64,000 nt of DNA from Neisseria sp. (GTDB taxonomy: Bacteria > Pseudomonadota > Gammaproteobacteria > Burkholderiales > Neisseriaceae). The notes below the pieces were generated by a model. The model saw only the letters and a program-made list of their open reading frames with translations, was not told the origin of the DNA and did not search any database. A program made the translations under genes and the position numbers. The first letter of the stretch is position 1. Each line of letters opens with the position of its first letter. Below, piece by piece: positions 8,744-20,812 of the stretch. The stretch covers positions 1 through 64,000 of the forward strand of contig JAUNMN010000004.1 of NCBI GenBank assembly GCA_030531795.1. Direction: 5' to 3'.

Positions 8744-9772
8744 TCACGCAAACGGGCGCACTTCCAAGTTAAACATACGGCGCGCGGTGTTGAGCATTTG
8801 GCAGCTGAAGCCCCATTCGTTGTCATACCAAGCGAACACGTTCACCATATTGCCATCAACTACTTTAGTTAAAGTTGCGTCAAAAGTGCTGGCTTGGCTG
8901 GTGTGATTGAAATCCATAGAAACCAACGGCAGCGTGTTGTAGCCCAAAATGCCTTTTAAATTGCCGTCTGCAGCCGCTTTGAGCAGGGCGTTCACTTCTT
9001 CCACGCTGGTGTCGCGCGCGGCTTGGAACGCCAAATCCACTAAAGACACGTTAATCGTTGGCACGCGAATCGCCAAGCCGTCTAATTTGCCTTTGAGTTC
9101 TGGCAACACCAAGCCAACCGCTTTTGCCGCGCCTGTTTTGGTCGGAATCATGTTCGCCACGCCGCTGCGTGCACGGCGCAAATCTTTGTGGCGCACGTCG
9201 GTTACGGTTTGGTCGTTGGTTAGCGCGTGAATCGTGGTCATCGAACCTTTCACAATGCCCAAACCTTCGTGCAACACTTTGGCAATCGGCGACAAACAGT
9301 TGGTGGTGCAAGACGCGTTGGAAATCACGGTCATGTCGTCGGTGATGGTGTCGTGGTTCACGCCATAAACAATGGTTGCGTCCACATCGTCGCCGCCTGG
9401 GGCGGAAATCAGCACTTTTTTCGCGCCCGATTCCAAGTGAATTTTCGCTTTTTCTTTGCTGGTGAACGCGCCTGTGCATTCCATTACCAAATCCACGCCC
9501 AACGCGCCCCAAGGCAATTCGGCTGGGTTGCGAGTCGAGAAAAACGGAATCGCTTTGCCATTGATGATTAAATGTTTGTCGTCGTGTGAAATATCGGCGT
9601 TGAATCTGCCGTGAATGGTGTCGAATTGAGTTAAATGAGCATTGGTGGCTAAATCGCCGCTGGCGTTGATGGCAACAACTTCTAACTGGTCTTCCAAACG
9701 ATAATCGTAAATCGCGCGTAACACTTGACGACCGATGCGTCCGTAGCCATTGATGGCAACTTTAATGCCCAT
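8744..9772 (-). CDS. gapA: Glyceraldehyde-3-phosphate dehydrogenase
   Basis: Glycolytic/gluconeogenic NAD(P)-dependent dehydrogenase, 342 residues. The N-terminal Rossmann motif '[17 protein letters not shown]' and the catalytic '[12 protein letters not shown]' (active-site Cys near residue 155) are intact. The start is MGIKVAING at 9772, preceded by AAAGGACACC; an upstream in-frame ATG adds 17 implausible residues. A TATAAT promoter lies about 70 bases upstream and a hairpin terminator follows. Confidence 0.95.
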   Translation of the reverse strand: MGIKVAINGYGRIGRQVLRAIYDYRLEDQLEVVAINASGDLATNAHLTQFDTIHGRFNADISHDDKHLIINGKAIPFFSTRNPAELPWGALGVDLVMECTGAFTSKEKAKIHLESGAKKVLISAPGGDDVDATIVYGVNHDTITDDMTVISNASCTTNCLSPIAKVLHEGLGIVKGSMTTIHALTNDQTVTDVRHKDLRRARSGVANMIPTKTGAAKAVGLVLPELKGKLDGLAIRVPTINVSLVDLAFQAARDTSVEEVNALLKAAADGNLKGILGYNTLPLVSMDFNHTSQASTFDATLTKVVDGNMVNVFAWYDNEWGFSCQMLNTARRMFNLEVRPFA

Positions 9773-9839
9773 GATTGGTGTCCTTTTTTTTGAATACGGT
9801 TTGTGGAAATTGGCTTGAATCAAGCCAGAAACGGCGTAG

Positions 9840-9870
9840 ATTATACCAAATTGTAGTTGCGTGTAGTCAA
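9840..9870 (-). promoter_or_regulatory. gapA promoter
   Basis: In transcript orientation: a TTGACT -35, then 19 bases, then TGGTATAAT, a perfect -10 with an extended TG. The spacing is longer than ideal, but the extended -10 would compensate. Confidence 0.6.
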
Positions 9871-9965
9871 GGTAAAATTACAGGCGATTACAGTTTTGTG
9901 GTATGCGAAAAACATTTATTGAACAGAATAAAGTGATTACAAGAGCAAGCTGGTGCGCATGAAAT

Positions 9966-9977
9966 TGCAGACGGCAT
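9966..9977 (-). repeat. Isolated DUS in the gapA/rsuA intergenic region
   Basis: A single TGCAGACGGCAT in a ~525-base gene-free region (9773-10297). The same region holds the gapA promoter, a hairpin-rich stretch at 10024-10128 and a run of nine G at 10225-10233. Small open frames there have no ribosome sites or recognisable products. Confidence 0.8.
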
Positions 9978-10023
9978 GAGTGGCATTTGCTGGCAAGAGC
10001 AAGCAAAAAGTGCATAAAAAAAT

Positions 10024-10128
10024 GCCAACTACATCTAGGGGAAGACATAGTTGGCCAAGCACATTACGGGGAAAATGTCTTACTAAAGAACAGGGTAGTC
10101 TTATATAGTAAAGACAGCCCGAATTATA
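10024..10128 (+). ncRNA. Possible structured RNA (uncertain)
   Basis: GCCAACTA at 10024-10031 pairs perfectly with TAGTTGGC at 10048-10055. Further on, GGGTAGTCTT and AAGACAGCCC can pair with one mismatch. A competing pairing joins GTCTTACTA with TAGTAAAGAC. There is no good reading frame here. I do not recognise an RNA family, and strand and boundaries are guesses. Confidence 0.25.
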
Positions 10129-10224
10129 CAGCAATAAAACATTTAATCAAGAGAAATTTATTAACTAAATAAATTAACGCTATTGATAAATTTAACATAT
10201 TGAAATTGAACGATAAAAAGTGTC

Positions 10225-10233
10225 GGGGGGGGG
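10225..10233. repeat. Homopolymer run of nine G
   Basis: A G9 tract downstream of rsuA. Such tracts slip in neisserial phase-variable genes, but no credible gene spans this one. Confidence 0.8.
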
Positions 10234-10297
10234 TATTGCTTTTTGCTGATGATTATGTTAGTAAAATTTATGCTTTATCTTTTTGTTTACATTTCAT

Positions 10298-10984
10298 TTA
10301 TTCAATTTCGATAAATTTCCATTCGCCTGCCGCCAAATCTTCGGTGTCCCAGTCGCCAAAACGCAGGCGGTGCAGTTTTTCTACCCGATTGCCTGCGGCG
10401 GAAACCATGCGTTTGACTTGATGGTATTTGCCTTCGGTGATGGTGAGCAGCAGCGTGTGTGGGTCGCTCAATTCGGCAGCGCTTGCCGACACGGTTTCGT
10501 TTTCATCGTGCAACAACACGCCTTGCAACAGCGTTTGGCAAAGTTTGTCATCGGCTGGGTGTTTCAGCGTTACGCGATAGAGTTTGGCGACTTTGTGTTT
10601 GGGCGAAGTCATGCGGTGATTGAATTGCCCGTCGTTGGTTATCAATAAAATACCCGTGGTGTCGGCATCCAAACGCCCGATTGCTTGCATTTCAATTTGC
10701 CGCAAATTGTCGGCAAATAAGCTGAATACGCTGGGATAATCGCGCGGTTTGTGCGAAGTTTCGTAGTCGGCAGGTTTGTGCAGGGCGATGTAGAAATAGG
10801 GCAGCGGCACGAAGGACACGTCTGCTTCATCGATTTGTAAACGGCGAACTTCATTTGGCTTGATGTCGGCTTTGCTGTTGCTGATGATTTCGCCATTGAT
10901 GGCGACGCAGTCGTTTTCAATCAGCCACAAACATTGTTTGCGACTGCCGATGCCTTGGGCTTGGAGGTATTTGAGGAGTTGCAT
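10298..10984 (-). CDS. rsuA: 16S rRNA pseudouridine(516) synthase
   Basis: Isomerises U516 of 16S rRNA. The 228-residue protein has an N-terminal S4-type RNA-binding domain ('MQLLKYLQAQGIGSRKQ'). The catalytic motif 'AIGRLDADTTGILLITNDG' near residue 100 includes the active aspartate. The C-terminal 'EGKYHQVKRMVSAAGNRV' block is typical of the RsuA/RluB/E/F family. Other members of that family modify different sites, so the exact target is inferred from overall similarity. It stands alone, divergent from relA. Confidence 0.88.
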   Translation of the reverse strand: MQLLKYLQAQGIGSRKQCLWLIENDCVAINGEIISNSKADIKPNEVRRLQIDEADVSFVPLPYFYIALHKPADYETSHKPRDYPSVFSLFADNLRQIEMQAIGRLDADTTGILLITNDGQFNHRMTSPKHKVAKLYRVTLKHPADDKLCQTLLQGVLLHDENETVSASAAELSDPHTLLLTITEGKYHQVKRMVSAAGNRVEKLHRLRFGDWDTEDLAAGEWKFIEIE

Positions 10985-11029
10985 TTGCGAATTTGGACGT
11001 GTGAAAAAAAGCTATTGTAACGAAAACCG

Positions 11030-11049
11030 ATGCCGTCTGCAGACGGCAT
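11030..11049. repeat. Palindromic DUS between rsuA and relA
   Basis: Head-to-head DUS cores, ATGCCGTCTGCAGACGGCAT, form a perfect 20-base palindrome with no loop. It sits between the divergent rsuA and relA genes, so it is probably an uptake site and not a terminator. Confidence 0.8.
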
Positions 11050-11123
11050 GATGATTTGGCTGGCGATGCTTGGGGCGATTTTGGTGGTTCAAAGCGGTTT
11101 CAGTCGCAGACGGCAAGGTTTTT

Positions 11124-11132
11124 GGTTACAAT
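11124..11132 (+). promoter_or_regulatory. Probable relA promoter (extended -10)
   Basis: TGGTTACAAT-type extended -10 with TACAAT at 11127-11132, about 37 bases before the relA start. No convincing -35 is seen. Confidence 0.35.
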
Positions 11133-11168
11133 AGCCTTCATTGTTTCTTTTTATTGAGGCAGAACATC

Positions 11169-13376
11169 ATGGCGGATTTGGCACAAGCAAAATGGCAAAC
11201 GGAAATCGCAGAGCTGCGCACTTGGTATCAAAACTACGCAGCCGAACAAGATGACAAAATGGCATCTTGTTTGACGCAGGCTTTGCGTTTGGCTGATGCG
11301 CATTATGTGCCGTCTGCACTGACCCCGATGCAAGAGCCGTTGCTGAGCAATTTGTTGGGCGCGGCGAAAATGGTTGCCGAAATGGATTTGCTGCCTGAAG
11401 CGGTGGCGGCAACCGTGTTGGCGGACATTTCGTCTTTTTCCGAAACGTGGCAAGAAGAAGTGCTGGAGGCGTGTGGCAAAAACGTGGTGGAAATGGTGAG
11501 CGGCATTGATGAAGTGCAAAAGCTCACTTATTTTGCGCGCGTAGACCAGCTGGATTCGCCCGAAGAACGCGCCAAACAAGCGGAAACCATGCGCAAAATG
11601 TTGTTGGCGATGGTGACCGATATTCGCGTGGTGCTGATTAAACTTGCACTGCGCACCCGCACTTTGCAATTTATGGCAAACGTTGCCGACAGCCCCGAAA
11701 AACGTGCCATCGCCAAAGAAACGCTGGATATTTTCGCACCGCTGGCAAACCGTTTGGGTGTGTGGCAACTGAAGTGGCAGCTGGAAGATTTGGGTTTTCG
11801 TCATCAAAACCCCGACGAATATCGTCGCATCGCCAAATTATTAGATGAAAAACGCACCGAACGTTTGGAATACATCGACGATTTTTTGGCAACTTTAAGC
11901 CAAGAATTAGATAAATACGGCATTCAATATGAAGTGGCTGGTCGTCCGAAGCACATTTATTCCATTTACAAAAAAATGGTGAAGAAAAAGCTGGATTTTG
12001 ACGGCTTATACGACATTCGGGCGGTGCGCGTGTTGGTCAATACCATTCCCGAGTGTTACACCACGCTGGGCATTGTCCATAGCTTGTGGCAGCCGATTCC
12101 TGGGGAATTTGACGACTACATCGCCAACCCTAAAGGCAATGGCTACAAAAGTTTGCACACGGTCATCGTTGGCCCGCAAGACAAGGGCGTGGAAGTGCAA
12201 ATCCGCACTTTTGATATGCACCAGTTCAACGAATTTGGCGTGGCTGCACACTGGCGTTACAAAGAAGGCGGCAACGGTGATTCGGCGTATGAACAAAAAA
12301 TCGCGTGGCTGCGGCAATTGCTTGACTGGCGCGAAAATATGGCGGAACACCCAACCGAAGATTTGGCTTCCGCTTTCAAAACCGAATTGTTTAACGATAC
12401 GATTTATGTGCTAACGCCACACGGCAAAGTGTTGTCGCTGCCTGCTGGCTCAACCCCGATTGACTTTGCCTATGCCTTGCACAGTGATTTGGGTAACCGT
12501 TGTCGCGGTGCGAAAGTGGAGGGGCAAATCGTGCCGCTGTCCACGCCTTTAGAAAACGGACAACGGGTGGAAATCATCGCCGCCAAAGAAGGGATGCCGT
12601 CTGTCAATTGGTTGTATGACGGTTGGGTTAAATCCAGCAAAGCGATTAGCAAAATCCGCTCGTTTATTCGCCAGCAAAACGCCGAAGCGGTGCGCGAATC
12701 GGGCAAAAACCAGTTTGAAAAAGTGTTGGCAAAAATCACGCCCAAACCGAATTTGCAAGATTTATGCGAAAAACTCGGTTTTTGCAAAATGGACGATTTG
12801 TACACCGCCATCGGGCAAGGCGATTTGACCACACGTGCCATTCAAAAAGCCTGTGGCGCGATTAGCGAACCGCCGCCCGTGCCGATTAACGAAGAAACCA
12901 TCGTCAAAAAATCCAAAATCAAAGCCAACGCCCGCAGTGGCATTTTGATTGACGGCGAAGACGGTTTGCTGACCACGCTCGCCAAATGCTGCAAACCCGC
13001 ACCGCCCGACAACATCATCGGTTTTGTAACACGCGAACGCGGCGTGTCGGTGCATAGACAAGGTTGCCCATCGTTTGAAAACCTTGCCAAACAAGCACCC
13101 GACAAAGTGTTGCCCGCCAGCTGGGCAAACCAGCAAGACGGACAAGTGTTTGCGGTGGACGTGGAAATCCGAGCGCAAGACAGGGGCGGTTTGCTGCGCG
13201 ACGTATCCGACGCACTCGCACGCCACAAAATCAATGTAACTTCAGTACAAACCCAGTCGCAAGATTTAGAAGCGAGTATGCGCTTTACGCTGGAGGTAAA
13301 ACAAGTCAATGATTTACCACGCGTTTTATTGAGTTTGAGCGATGTCAAAGGCGTATTGAGCGTGAGCAGGCTGTGA
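11169..13376 (+). CDS. relA: (p)ppGpp synthetase RelA
   Basis: Ribosome-associated stringent-response enzyme that makes (p)ppGpp from ATP and GTP/GDP, 735 residues. The N-terminal hydrolase-like domain lacks the HDxxED catalytic motif, so it should not degrade ppGpp. The synthetase domain has 'YSIYKKMVKKKLDFDGLYD' and the acidic 'EFDDYIANPKGNGYKSLHT', the ExDD signature of RelA, not the RxKD of SpoT. TGS ('DTIYVLTPHGKVLSLPAGST'), zinc-finger-like ('AKCCKPAPPDNIIGF') and ACT domains follow. The start is the ATG after TTGAGGCAGAACATC; an upstream frame to 11070 is untranslated leader. Confidence 0.95.
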   Translation: MADLAQAKWQTEIAELRTWYQNYAAEQDDKMASCLTQALRLADAHYVPSALTPMQEPLLSNLLGAAKMVAEMDLLPEAVAATVLADISSFSETWQEEVLEACGKNVVEMVSGIDEVQKLTYFARVDQLDSPEERAKQAETMRKMLLAMVTDIRVVLIKLALRTRTLQFMANVADSPEKRAIAKETLDIFAPLANRLGVWQLKWQLEDLGFRHQNPDEYRRIAKLLDEKRTERLEYIDDFLATLSQELDKYGIQYEVAGRPKHIYSIYKKMVKKKLDFDGLYDIRAVRVLVNTIPECYTTLGIVHSLWQPIPGEFDDYIANPKGNGYKSLHTVIVGPQDKGVEVQIRTFDMHQFNEFGVAAHWRYKEGGNGDSAYEQKIAWLRQLLDWRENMAEHPTEDLASAFKTELFNDTIYVLTPHGKVLSLPAGSTPIDFAYALHSDLGNRCRGAKVEGQIVPLSTPLENGQRVEIIAAKEGMPSVNWLYDGWVKSSKAISKIRSFIRQQNAEAVRESGKNQFEKVLAKITPKPNLQDLCEKLGFCKMDDLYTAIGQGDLTTRAIQKACGAISEPPPVPINEETIVKKSKIKANARSGILIDGEDGLLTTLAKCCKPAPPDNIIGFVTRERGVSVHRQGCPSFENLAKQAPDKVLPASWANQQDGQVFAVDVEIRAQDRGGLLRDVSDALARHKINVTSVQTQSQDLEASMRFTLEVKQVNDLPRVLLSLSDVKGVLSVSRL

Positions 13377-13393
13377 TGAGTAGAAAATGAACG

Positions 13394-13426
13394 ATGCCGT
13401 CTGCAGATTGAAATTGCAGACGGCAT
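13394..13426 (+). terminator. Inverted-DUS terminator after relA
   Basis: ATGCCGTCTGCA pairs with TGCAGACGGCAT across a 9-base loop, followed by TTTTTATTTT, 17 bases after the relA stop. Confidence 0.8.
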
Positions 13427-13510
13427 TTTTATTTTCAAAAACCATTTTGGGTAAAGTGAAATGAAAAATCCATCTGCTTGTTGATAGGCAAGCGAAGTGT
13501 GGGGTTTTGG

Positions 13511-13519
13511 TGGTACAAT
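13511..13519 (+). promoter_or_regulatory. Probable trpB promoter (extended -10)
   Basis: TGGTACAAT: an extended -10 with TACAAT at 13514-13519, about 50 bases upstream of the trpB start. No clear -35. Confidence 0.4.
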
Positions 13520-13553
13520 GGCGGCTATTTTGATGATGTTTGTGCGTGATTGA

Positions 13554-14774
<1,221 letters not shown>

Positions 14775-14777
14775 GAG

Positions 14778-14869
14778 TAGCCATTTCTATTTGAACTGAT
14801 ACAGCCTTGCTGTGCTACTTGTACTGTCTTCGGCTTGTTGCCTTGTCTCAGTTCAAATTGATTCGGCTA
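14778..14869. repeat. Correia-like miniature inverted-repeat element, second copy
   Basis: About 92 bp bounded by TAGCC and GGCTA. Reverse-complemented it aligns along its length with the element at 129-232, sharing GAGACAAGGCAAC, AGCCGAAGACAGTAC and the terminal TTTAAA/TTGAAC blocks. It lies between trpB and ileS, where it could form a stem-loop or supply a promoter. No target-site duplication was firmly identified beyond terminal TA. Confidence 0.7.
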
Positions 14870-14925
14870 TCAAATAGCGTAAAGCATATGAAGTTCAACA
14901 ATTGATTGATATTAAAGAGAATAAA

Positions 14926-17712
14926 ATGACAGATTATCGCAAAACCGTGAATTTGCTGGACACGCCGTTTCCGATGCGTGGCGATTTGGCAAAACGTGAA
15001 CCTGCTTGGTTAAAGCAGTGGTATGAACAAAAACGCTATCAAAAATTGCGTGAAAAGGCGAAAGGTCGCCCGAAATTTGTGTTGCACGATGGCCCGCCTT
15101 ATGCCAACGGCGACATTCACATCGGTCATGCGGTGAACAAAATTTTGAAAGACATCATCGTACGCAGCAAAAATTTGGCGGGTTTTGACGCGCCTTATGT
15201 CCCAGGGTGGGATTGCCACGGTTTGCCGATTGAAGTGATGGTGGAAAAATTGCACGGCAAAAATATGCCGATGGCAAAATTCCGCGAACTGTGTCGCGAA
15301 TACGCTGGCGAACAAATCGCCAAACAGAAAAAAGACTTTATCCGCTTGGGTGTGATGGGCGATTGGGACAAACCGTATCTGACCATGGATTTCAAAACCG
15401 AAGCCGACACCGTGCGTACTTTGGGCGAGATTTACAAAGCAGGTTATTTGTATCGTGGGGCAAAACCCGTGCAGTTTTGCTTGGATTGCGGTTCGTCTTT
15501 GGCAGAAGCGGAAGTGGAATACAAAGACAAGGTTTCACACGCGATTGATGTCGCTTATTTGTTCCAAGACAACAAGGCGTTGGCGGCGGCGTTTGGCGTG
15601 AACGAAATTGCAGGCGAAGCGTTTGCGGTGATTTGGACGACAACCCCTTGGACTTTGCCAGCCAGCCAAGCGATTTCGGCAGGCGCGGACATTGTTTATC
15701 AATTGATTCAAACACCAAAAGGGCATTTGGTGCTTGCCAAAGATTTGGCGGAAGAAGCACTTAAACGCTACGATTTAACTGCAGACGGCAACGTCATTGC
15801 CGAAACCACAGGCGCGCGTTTGGAAAACCTGCGTTTGTCGCATCCATTTTTGGAACGCGATATTTTGATGCTCAACGGCGAACACGTTACCACAGACGCG
15901 GGTACGGGTTTGGTGCACACCGCGCCAGCACACGGTTTGGAAGACTATTTTGTCAGCAATAAATACGGCATTGAGTTGTACAACCCAGTAAACGCACAAG
16001 GTTGCTACATCAGCGAAGTGCCACGCGTGGCGGGTTTGAGCGTGTGGCAAGGCAATGAAGTCATCATTGAATGGTTGCAAGAAAATCAACGCCTGCTCTC
16101 AAACGGCAAATTGGAACACAGCTATGCCCACTGTTGGCGACACAAAACGCCGCTGATTTACCGTGCAACTGCGCAATGGTTTGTCGGTATGGACAAAACA
16201 GGTGTGAGCGGCAAAACCTTGCGTAACAACGCTTTGAAAGCGGTGGACGATACCGAATTTTTCCCAGCGTGGGGACGAGCGCGTTTGCAAGCGATGATTG
16301 AAGGTCGCCCCGATTGGGTGGTGTCGCGCCAGCGTTTCTGGGGCACGCCGATGACATTCTTTGTGCATAAAGAAACAGGCGAATTGCACCCAAATTCTGC
16401 CGAATTGCTGGAACAAGTCGCACAAAAAATTGAAGAAAAAGGCATTGAAGCGTGGTTTGCTTTGGATAAAAGCGAGTTGCTGAGTGCCGAAGATTGTGAA
16501 CAATACGACAAACTCAGCGACACGATGGACGTGTGGTTTGATTCGGGTTCAACTCATTTTTCAGTGTTAAAACAAAGAGATGAATTGACTTGGCCTGCAG
16601 ATTTGTATCTGGAGGGTAGCGACCAACATCGCGGTTGGTTTCAATCGTCTATGCTGACTGGCTGTGCCACTTTGGGGCGTGCACCGTATAAGCAATTGTT
16701 AACTCACGGTTTTGTTGTTGACCAAAACGGCAGAAAAATGTCTAAATCCATCGGCAATGTGGTTGCCCCGCAAGAAGTGTACAACGAATTTGGTGCGGAC
16801 ATTTTGCGTTTGTGGACGGCGGCAACCGATTATTCGGGCGAATTGGCGATTTCAAAAGAAATTCTCAAACGCGTAACCGAAAGCTATCGCCGCTTGCGCA
16901 ACACTTTGCGTTTCTTGCTAGCGAATTTGAGCGATTTCAACCCGATTGAACACGCCGTGCCGCAAGCGGATATGGTGGAAATCGACCGTTATGCTTTGAT
17001 TTTGGCGCGTCAATTGCAAGATAAATTGGCTGGCGACTATTATCCGCGTTACGCTTTCCACTTTGCGGTGCAAGACATCGTGCATTTCTGTTCGGAAGAT
17101 TTGGGTGCGTTCTATTTAGACATTTTGAAAGACCGTTTGTACACCACCAAAACCGACAGCCACGCTCGCCGTTCGGCACAAACCGCCTTGTATCACATCA
17201 CCCGTTCGCTGGTGTTGTTGATGTCGCCGATTTTGTGTTTCACCGCCGAAGAAGCGTGGGAATTGATTGGCGGCGGCAGCGAAGACAGCGTGTTGTACCA
17301 CACATTACACGATTTCCCGACCATGCCGTCTGCAAGTGAAGCCGAATTGCTCGCCAAATGGCAAGCGATACGCGAAGTGCGTGCTGCTGTGAACGCCGCG
17401 ATTGAACCTTTGCGTGCCGATAAATCAGTTGGTTCGTCTTTGCAAGCAGAAGTGGCGATTACTGCGCCTGCCGATTTGGTGGACTATTTGAACGCTCTGG
17501 GCGATGAGTTACGCTTTGCCTTGTTGGTATCAAAAGTGAGCGTGAAGGTGGGCGATGCTTTGGCAGCAGAAGTGAAAGTCAGCGCTGGCGAAAAATGCGA
17601 ACGTTGCTGGCATTACACTGCCGACGTTGGCAGCGTTGCCGAACATGCCACCATTTGTCATCGTTGTGCCGACAATATTGATGGCACAGGCGAAACGCGT
17701 GATTATGTGTAG
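14926..17712 (+). CDS. ileS: Isoleucyl-tRNA synthetase
   Basis: Charges tRNA-Ile with isoleucine; 928 residues, normal for bacteria. The HIGH motif is in '[20 protein letters not shown]' near residue 58 and the KMSKS motif in '[14 protein letters not shown]' near residue 600. Between them lies the CP1 editing domain, including '[14 protein letters not shown]'. The C-terminal zinc-binding motif 'CERCWHY...CHRCADN' is complete. The start MTDYRKTVN is preceded by AAAGAGAATAAA. A clean intrinsic terminator follows. Confidence 0.97.
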   Translation: MTDYRKTVNLLDTPFPMRGDLAKREPAWLKQWYEQKRYQKLREKAKGRPKFVLHDGPPYANGDIHIGHAVNKILKDIIVRSKNLAGFDAPYVPGWDCHGLPIEVMVEKLHGKNMPMAKFRELCREYAGEQIAKQKKDFIRLGVMGDWDKPYLTMDFKTEADTVRTLGEIYKAGYLYRGAKPVQFCLDCGSSLAEAEVEYKDKVSHAIDVAYLFQDNKALAAAFGVNEIAGEAFAVIWTTTPWTLPASQAISAGADIVYQLIQTPKGHLVLAKDLAEEALKRYDLTADGNVIAETTGARLENLRLSHPFLERDILMLNGEHVTTDAGTGLVHTAPAHGLEDYFVSNKYGIELYNPVNAQGCYISEVPRVAGLSVWQGNEVIIEWLQENQRLLSNGKLEHSYAHCWRHKTPLIYRATAQWFVGMDKTGVSGKTLRNNALKAVDDTEFFPAWGRARLQAMIEGRPDWVVSRQRFWGTPMTFFVHKETGELHPNSAELLEQVAQKIEEKGIEAWFALDKSELLSAEDCEQYDKLSDTMDVWFDSGSTHFSVLKQRDELTWPADLYLEGSDQHRGWFQSSMLTGCATLGRAPYKQLLTHGFVVDQNGRKMSKSIGNVVAPQEVYNEFGADILRLWTAATDYSGELAISKEILKRVTESYRRLRNTLRFLLANLSDFNPIEHAVPQADMVEIDRYALILARQLQDKLAGDYYPRYAFHFAVQDIVHFCSEDLGAFYLDILKDRLYTTKTDSHARRSAQTALYHITRSLVLLMSPILCFTAEEAWELIGGGSEDSVLYHTLHDFPTMPSASEAELLAKWQAIREVRAAVNAAIEPLRADKSVGSSLQAEVAITAPADLVDYLNALGDELRFALLVSKVSVKVGDALAAEVKVSAGEKCERCWHYTADVGSVAEHATICHRCADNIDGTGETRDYV

Positions 17713-17734
17713 CTTGTTGATTTGAAATAAATAA

Positions 17735-17764
17735 AACGCTCGACTGAACAGTCGAGCGTTTTTG
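17735..17764 (+). terminator. Intrinsic terminator after ileS
   Basis: AACGCTCGACT and AGTCGAGCGTT form a perfect 11-bp stem around GAAC, followed by T-rich sequence. Confidence 0.85.
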
Positions 17765-17869
17765 TTGCCGTCTGCAACTGGCGTGTGCGATGTTTGTTGA
17801 AAATGTTCAAACAAGGTTGGTCAATCGCATCAAACGAGTTGTAGACGGCATCGTGTTTGCTTCGCGTAT

Positions 17870-20572
17870 TTAACCCGTGTTGCGCAAACCTTGTGCCACG
17901 CCGTTGATGGTGAGATGCACCATTTTGAGCAGATTGTAGTCTTCGGGCGTGCGGCGCAATTCGTGAAGCAGGGCGACTTGCAGGCTGTTGAGCGCGTTTA
18001 AATAAGGCAAACGTAAATCGAGCGAACGCGCCAGCGAACGGTTGTCGGCGAGCAATTCATCGGTTTGCAACAGCGTGAGTAAGGCGTTGCGGCTGCGCTG
18101 ATATTCGTCTTTAATTAAGCTGAAAATCGTGTGCGCTTGTTCGCTGGACTGGCTCAAAGTGGCGTAGTGTTCGGCAATTTTCAAATCGGTTTTCGCCATC
18201 ACTTGTTCCATATTCGACAACATGGTGCGCAAAAATGGATTGCTTTGGGCGTGTGCTTGCAAGGCGGCGAAGGCGTTTTCGTCTTGCTGCAAATCGCAGA
18301 CGGCACTGCCAAAACCATACCATGCAGGCAACATCAAGCGACTTTGCGCCCACGAAAACACCCACGGAATCGCGCGCAAATCTTGAATCCGCGCCAAGGT
18401 TTTGCGGCTGGCGGGGCGGCTGCCCAAATTCAAAGTGGCGATTTCGTTAATCGGCGTAGTTTGCAAGAAATAATCAATGAAATCAGGGTGGGTAATCAGC
18501 GCGCGATAATGGGCAAACGCACGTTGCGACAGCTTTTGCATCAAATCGTTGTCGGGTTCGGCGTGGCGTTCGGGCAATAAACTGGCTTCCAAAGTGGCGG
18601 CAACCAGCGTTTCCAAATTGCGTTGCGCGTTAGACGGGTCGGCGTATTTGGCGGTGATGACTTCGCCTTGTTCGGTGATGCGGATTTGTCCTGCCACGCT
18701 GCCCGTTGGTTGTGCCAAAATCGCTTGATAAGACGGGCCGCCGCCACGTCCCACGCTGCCGCCACGTCCGTGAAACAAACGCAAACGAATTTGATGTTTT
18801 TCAAACACTTGAACCAACTCTTGTTCCGCTTGATACAAGCCCCACGAGCTGCTGACGTAGCCGCCGTCTTTATTGGAATCGGAATAGCCGAGCATGATTT
18901 CTTGAATGCGCTCGCGACTGTGTAACAATTGTTGATACCAAGGCAGGCTAAACAATTGTTCCATCACATTTTTGGCATTCGCCAACGCCTCTATGGTTTC
19001 AAACAAAGGCACGATATTGACGCGCGATTGCGAGATGCCGTCTGCAGTGGTGAGCAAACCGCTTTCTTTGAGGAGTAAAGCCAAAGCGAGTAAATCGCTG
19101 CATTGTTCGCAGTTGGAAATGATGCTTTGTGTAATCGCTGCTTCACCAAATTCGGCTTTAATCGCCCGCGCTTGTTGGAAAATCGCCAACTCTTTGCTGG
19201 CTTGTTCGCTGTATTGCGCGTAAGGATTGTAAAGCGGGCGCGGGCTGGTCAATTCACGCAATAAAACGCGCTGTTTGTCGTTTTCGTCTAAACTCAAATA
19301 ATCTTCCAAACCCGCGTGGGTAAAGAGTTCGGCAACGGTTTGCGCATGAATCGCCGCGTGCTGACGCAAATCCAGCGGCATCAAATGAAAGCGAAACAGC
19401 GACACGGCGCGAATCAAATCTTGCAAACGACCTTGTGCCAGCAAACGACTGCCGTTTTTGTGTAAAGAGTTTTGCAAAATCTGCAAATCCGCCAAAAATT
19501 CATCGGCATCGCGATACGGTTCGCCCAAACCCCAACGGCAACCTAAAGTGCAACCGAGTTGCTGCGCTTTGGCAATCACACGCGAACTAATCAGCGCAAT
19601 CGCGCGGCGATACGGTTCTTCCTGATGGCTCACCGCCACATCAGGCGATTTTGCCGCCAGCTGCATCACCGCATTGTCCACTTCCACACGGCGTATCGAT
19701 AAAGGCAAATCATCATACAATTCAGACAGTTGCTTGCGATAATAGTGAAACGCCGCATCGGCATGGCGAGTAAAAGCAAAACGCAAAGTGTCCGCATCCA
19801 CATAAGGATTGCCATCGCGGTCGCCGCCTATCCAGCCGCCGATGTGCAACAAATTCGGCAAGCGAATGTCGTCAAATGCCGTCTGCAGTTCCTGTTCCAT
19901 TTGGCGATACAAACGCGGCACAGCTTGGAAAAAACTCATCGGGAAAATGTCCACGCCATTATTGATTTCGTTTTTAACGGTCAATTGAAAATGGCGTGTT
20001 TCGCTGGTTTGCCACAGCGACAGCAACACGGTTTGAATTTCGTTCAGCAATTCTTCGCGTTCCGCTTCATTAACGCACTGTTCGCGACGCGGCAACAAAG
20101 CGCGAATGCGGCGATGAAAATTCAGCGTCGCTTGGCGTTGCACTTCGGTTGGGTGCGCCGTCAAAACAGCGGCGATGTTGGTGTGATTGAGTTGATTTTG
20201 CAAGGTTTGCGCGTCCACGCCTGCCGTCTGCAGTTGTTCAATCAAATAATGCAAACTGCCTGCGCGGCTGCGTGAATCGGCACGGCGCAAACGGCGACGG
20301 CGTTCGTGATGAATGTCTTCAGCGATGTTGAGCATTTGCGCGAACAGGCTGCAGGCGATAATCAGATTTTCGGTTTGCTTGGCATTCAGTTGCGGCAAAG
20401 CACGCGCGATGATGGCGGTGCTGTCCTTGCTGTTGGCAAGTTCGTGCAACACATCTTGCACAGGCTGGCTGGTTTCGTTTTGCAATAAACGCATCAACGC
20501 GTCGGCAAGAAAACGGGCATCTTCCGCAAGGGCGAGGTCTTTAGGGTTGGACAAATGAGCAAATTCAATCAT
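17870..20572 (-). CDS. ppc: Phosphoenolpyruvate carboxylase
   Basis: Anaplerotic enzyme converting PEP and bicarbonate to oxaloacetate; 900 residues, normal length. Signature motifs are intact: '[12 protein letters not shown]' (catalytic His) near residue 137, '[16 protein letters not shown]' near residue 558, and the glycine-rich '[18 protein letters not shown]' (PEP binding) near residue 600. The C-terminus ends N-T-G, as in most PPCs. AAAGGAG precedes the start. It is monocistronic, facing ileS tail to tail. Confidence 0.97.
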   Translation of the reverse strand: MIEFAHLSNPKDLALAEDARFLADALMRLLQNETSQPVQDVLHELANSKDSTAIIARALPQLNAKQTENLIIACSLFAQMLNIAEDIHHERRRRLRRADSRSRAGSLHYLIEQLQTAGVDAQTLQNQLNHTNIAAVLTAHPTEVQRQATLNFHRRIRALLPRREQCVNEAEREELLNEIQTVLLSLWQTSETRHFQLTVKNEINNGVDIFPMSFFQAVPRLYRQMEQELQTAFDDIRLPNLLHIGGWIGGDRDGNPYVDADTLRFAFTRHADAAFHYYRKQLSELYDDLPLSIRRVEVDNAVMQLAAKSPDVAVSHQEEPYRRAIALISSRVIAKAQQLGCTLGCRWGLGEPYRDADEFLADLQILQNSLHKNGSRLLAQGRLQDLIRAVSLFRFHLMPLDLRQHAAIHAQTVAELFTHAGLEDYLSLDENDKQRVLLRELTSPRPLYNPYAQYSEQASKELAIFQQARAIKAEFGEAAITQSIISNCEQCSDLLALALLLKESGLLTTADGISQSRVNIVPLFETIEALANAKNVMEQLFSLPWYQQLLHSRERIQEIMLGYSDSNKDGGYVSSSWGLYQAEQELVQVFEKHQIRLRLFHGRGGSVGRGGGPSYQAILAQPTGSVAGQIRITEQGEVITAKYADPSNAQRNLETLVAATLEASLLPERHAEPDNDLMQKLSQRAFAHYRALITHPDFIDYFLQTTPINEIATLNLGSRPASRKTLARIQDLRAIPWVFSWAQSRLMLPAWYGFGSAVCDLQQDENAFAALQAHAQSNPFLRTMLSNMEQVMAKTDLKIAEHYATLSQSSEQAHTIFSLIKDEYQRSRNALLTLLQTDELLADNRSLARSLDLRLPYLNALNSLQVALLHELRRTPEDYNLLKMVHLTINGVAQGLRNTG

Positions 20573-20653
20573 GGCAACTCCTTTGGTGTGAATGTAAACA
20601 ATTGTGTAAAAATGTGTTAATCATAGCCAAAAGTTCGGCGGCTGAAAAGGGCG

Positions 20654-20665
20654 ATGCCGTCTGCA
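20654..20665 (+). repeat. Isolated DUS in the ppc/groES intergenic region
   Basis: A single ATGCCGTCTGCA in the divergent 240-base region upstream of groES. A CTTGAA box at about 20705 followed after 13 bases by AACCTTAT resembles a heat-shock sigma-32 promoter only weakly. Confidence 0.8.
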
Positions 20666-20812
20666 AACCGCCGCAAGCGGCAACAGAAAAAAATCACATT
20701 CAAGACTTGAATTTTTCACTTGCCAACCTTATTTGCTGGCTCTGTGAATTTCGCTTGTTGATGAAAATCAGCAAGTTTTTGATTTGTCTAAATTTTATGA
20801 ACGGAGTGAAAC

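Noticed and set aside
9937..10134. Minus-strand 65-codon open frame upstream of gapA
   Set aside because: No ribosome binding site, no family resemblance, and it lies in a hairpin-rich intergenic stretch; probably a chance frame.
10200..10421. Plus-strand open frame spanning the G9 tract
   Set aside because: Most of it is antisense to rsuA and the protein looks random; it is not good evidence for a phase-variable gene.
20700..20730. Sigma-32 heat-shock promoter for groESL
   Set aside because: CTTGAA is present, but the -10 matches the consensus poorly; not listed as a feature.
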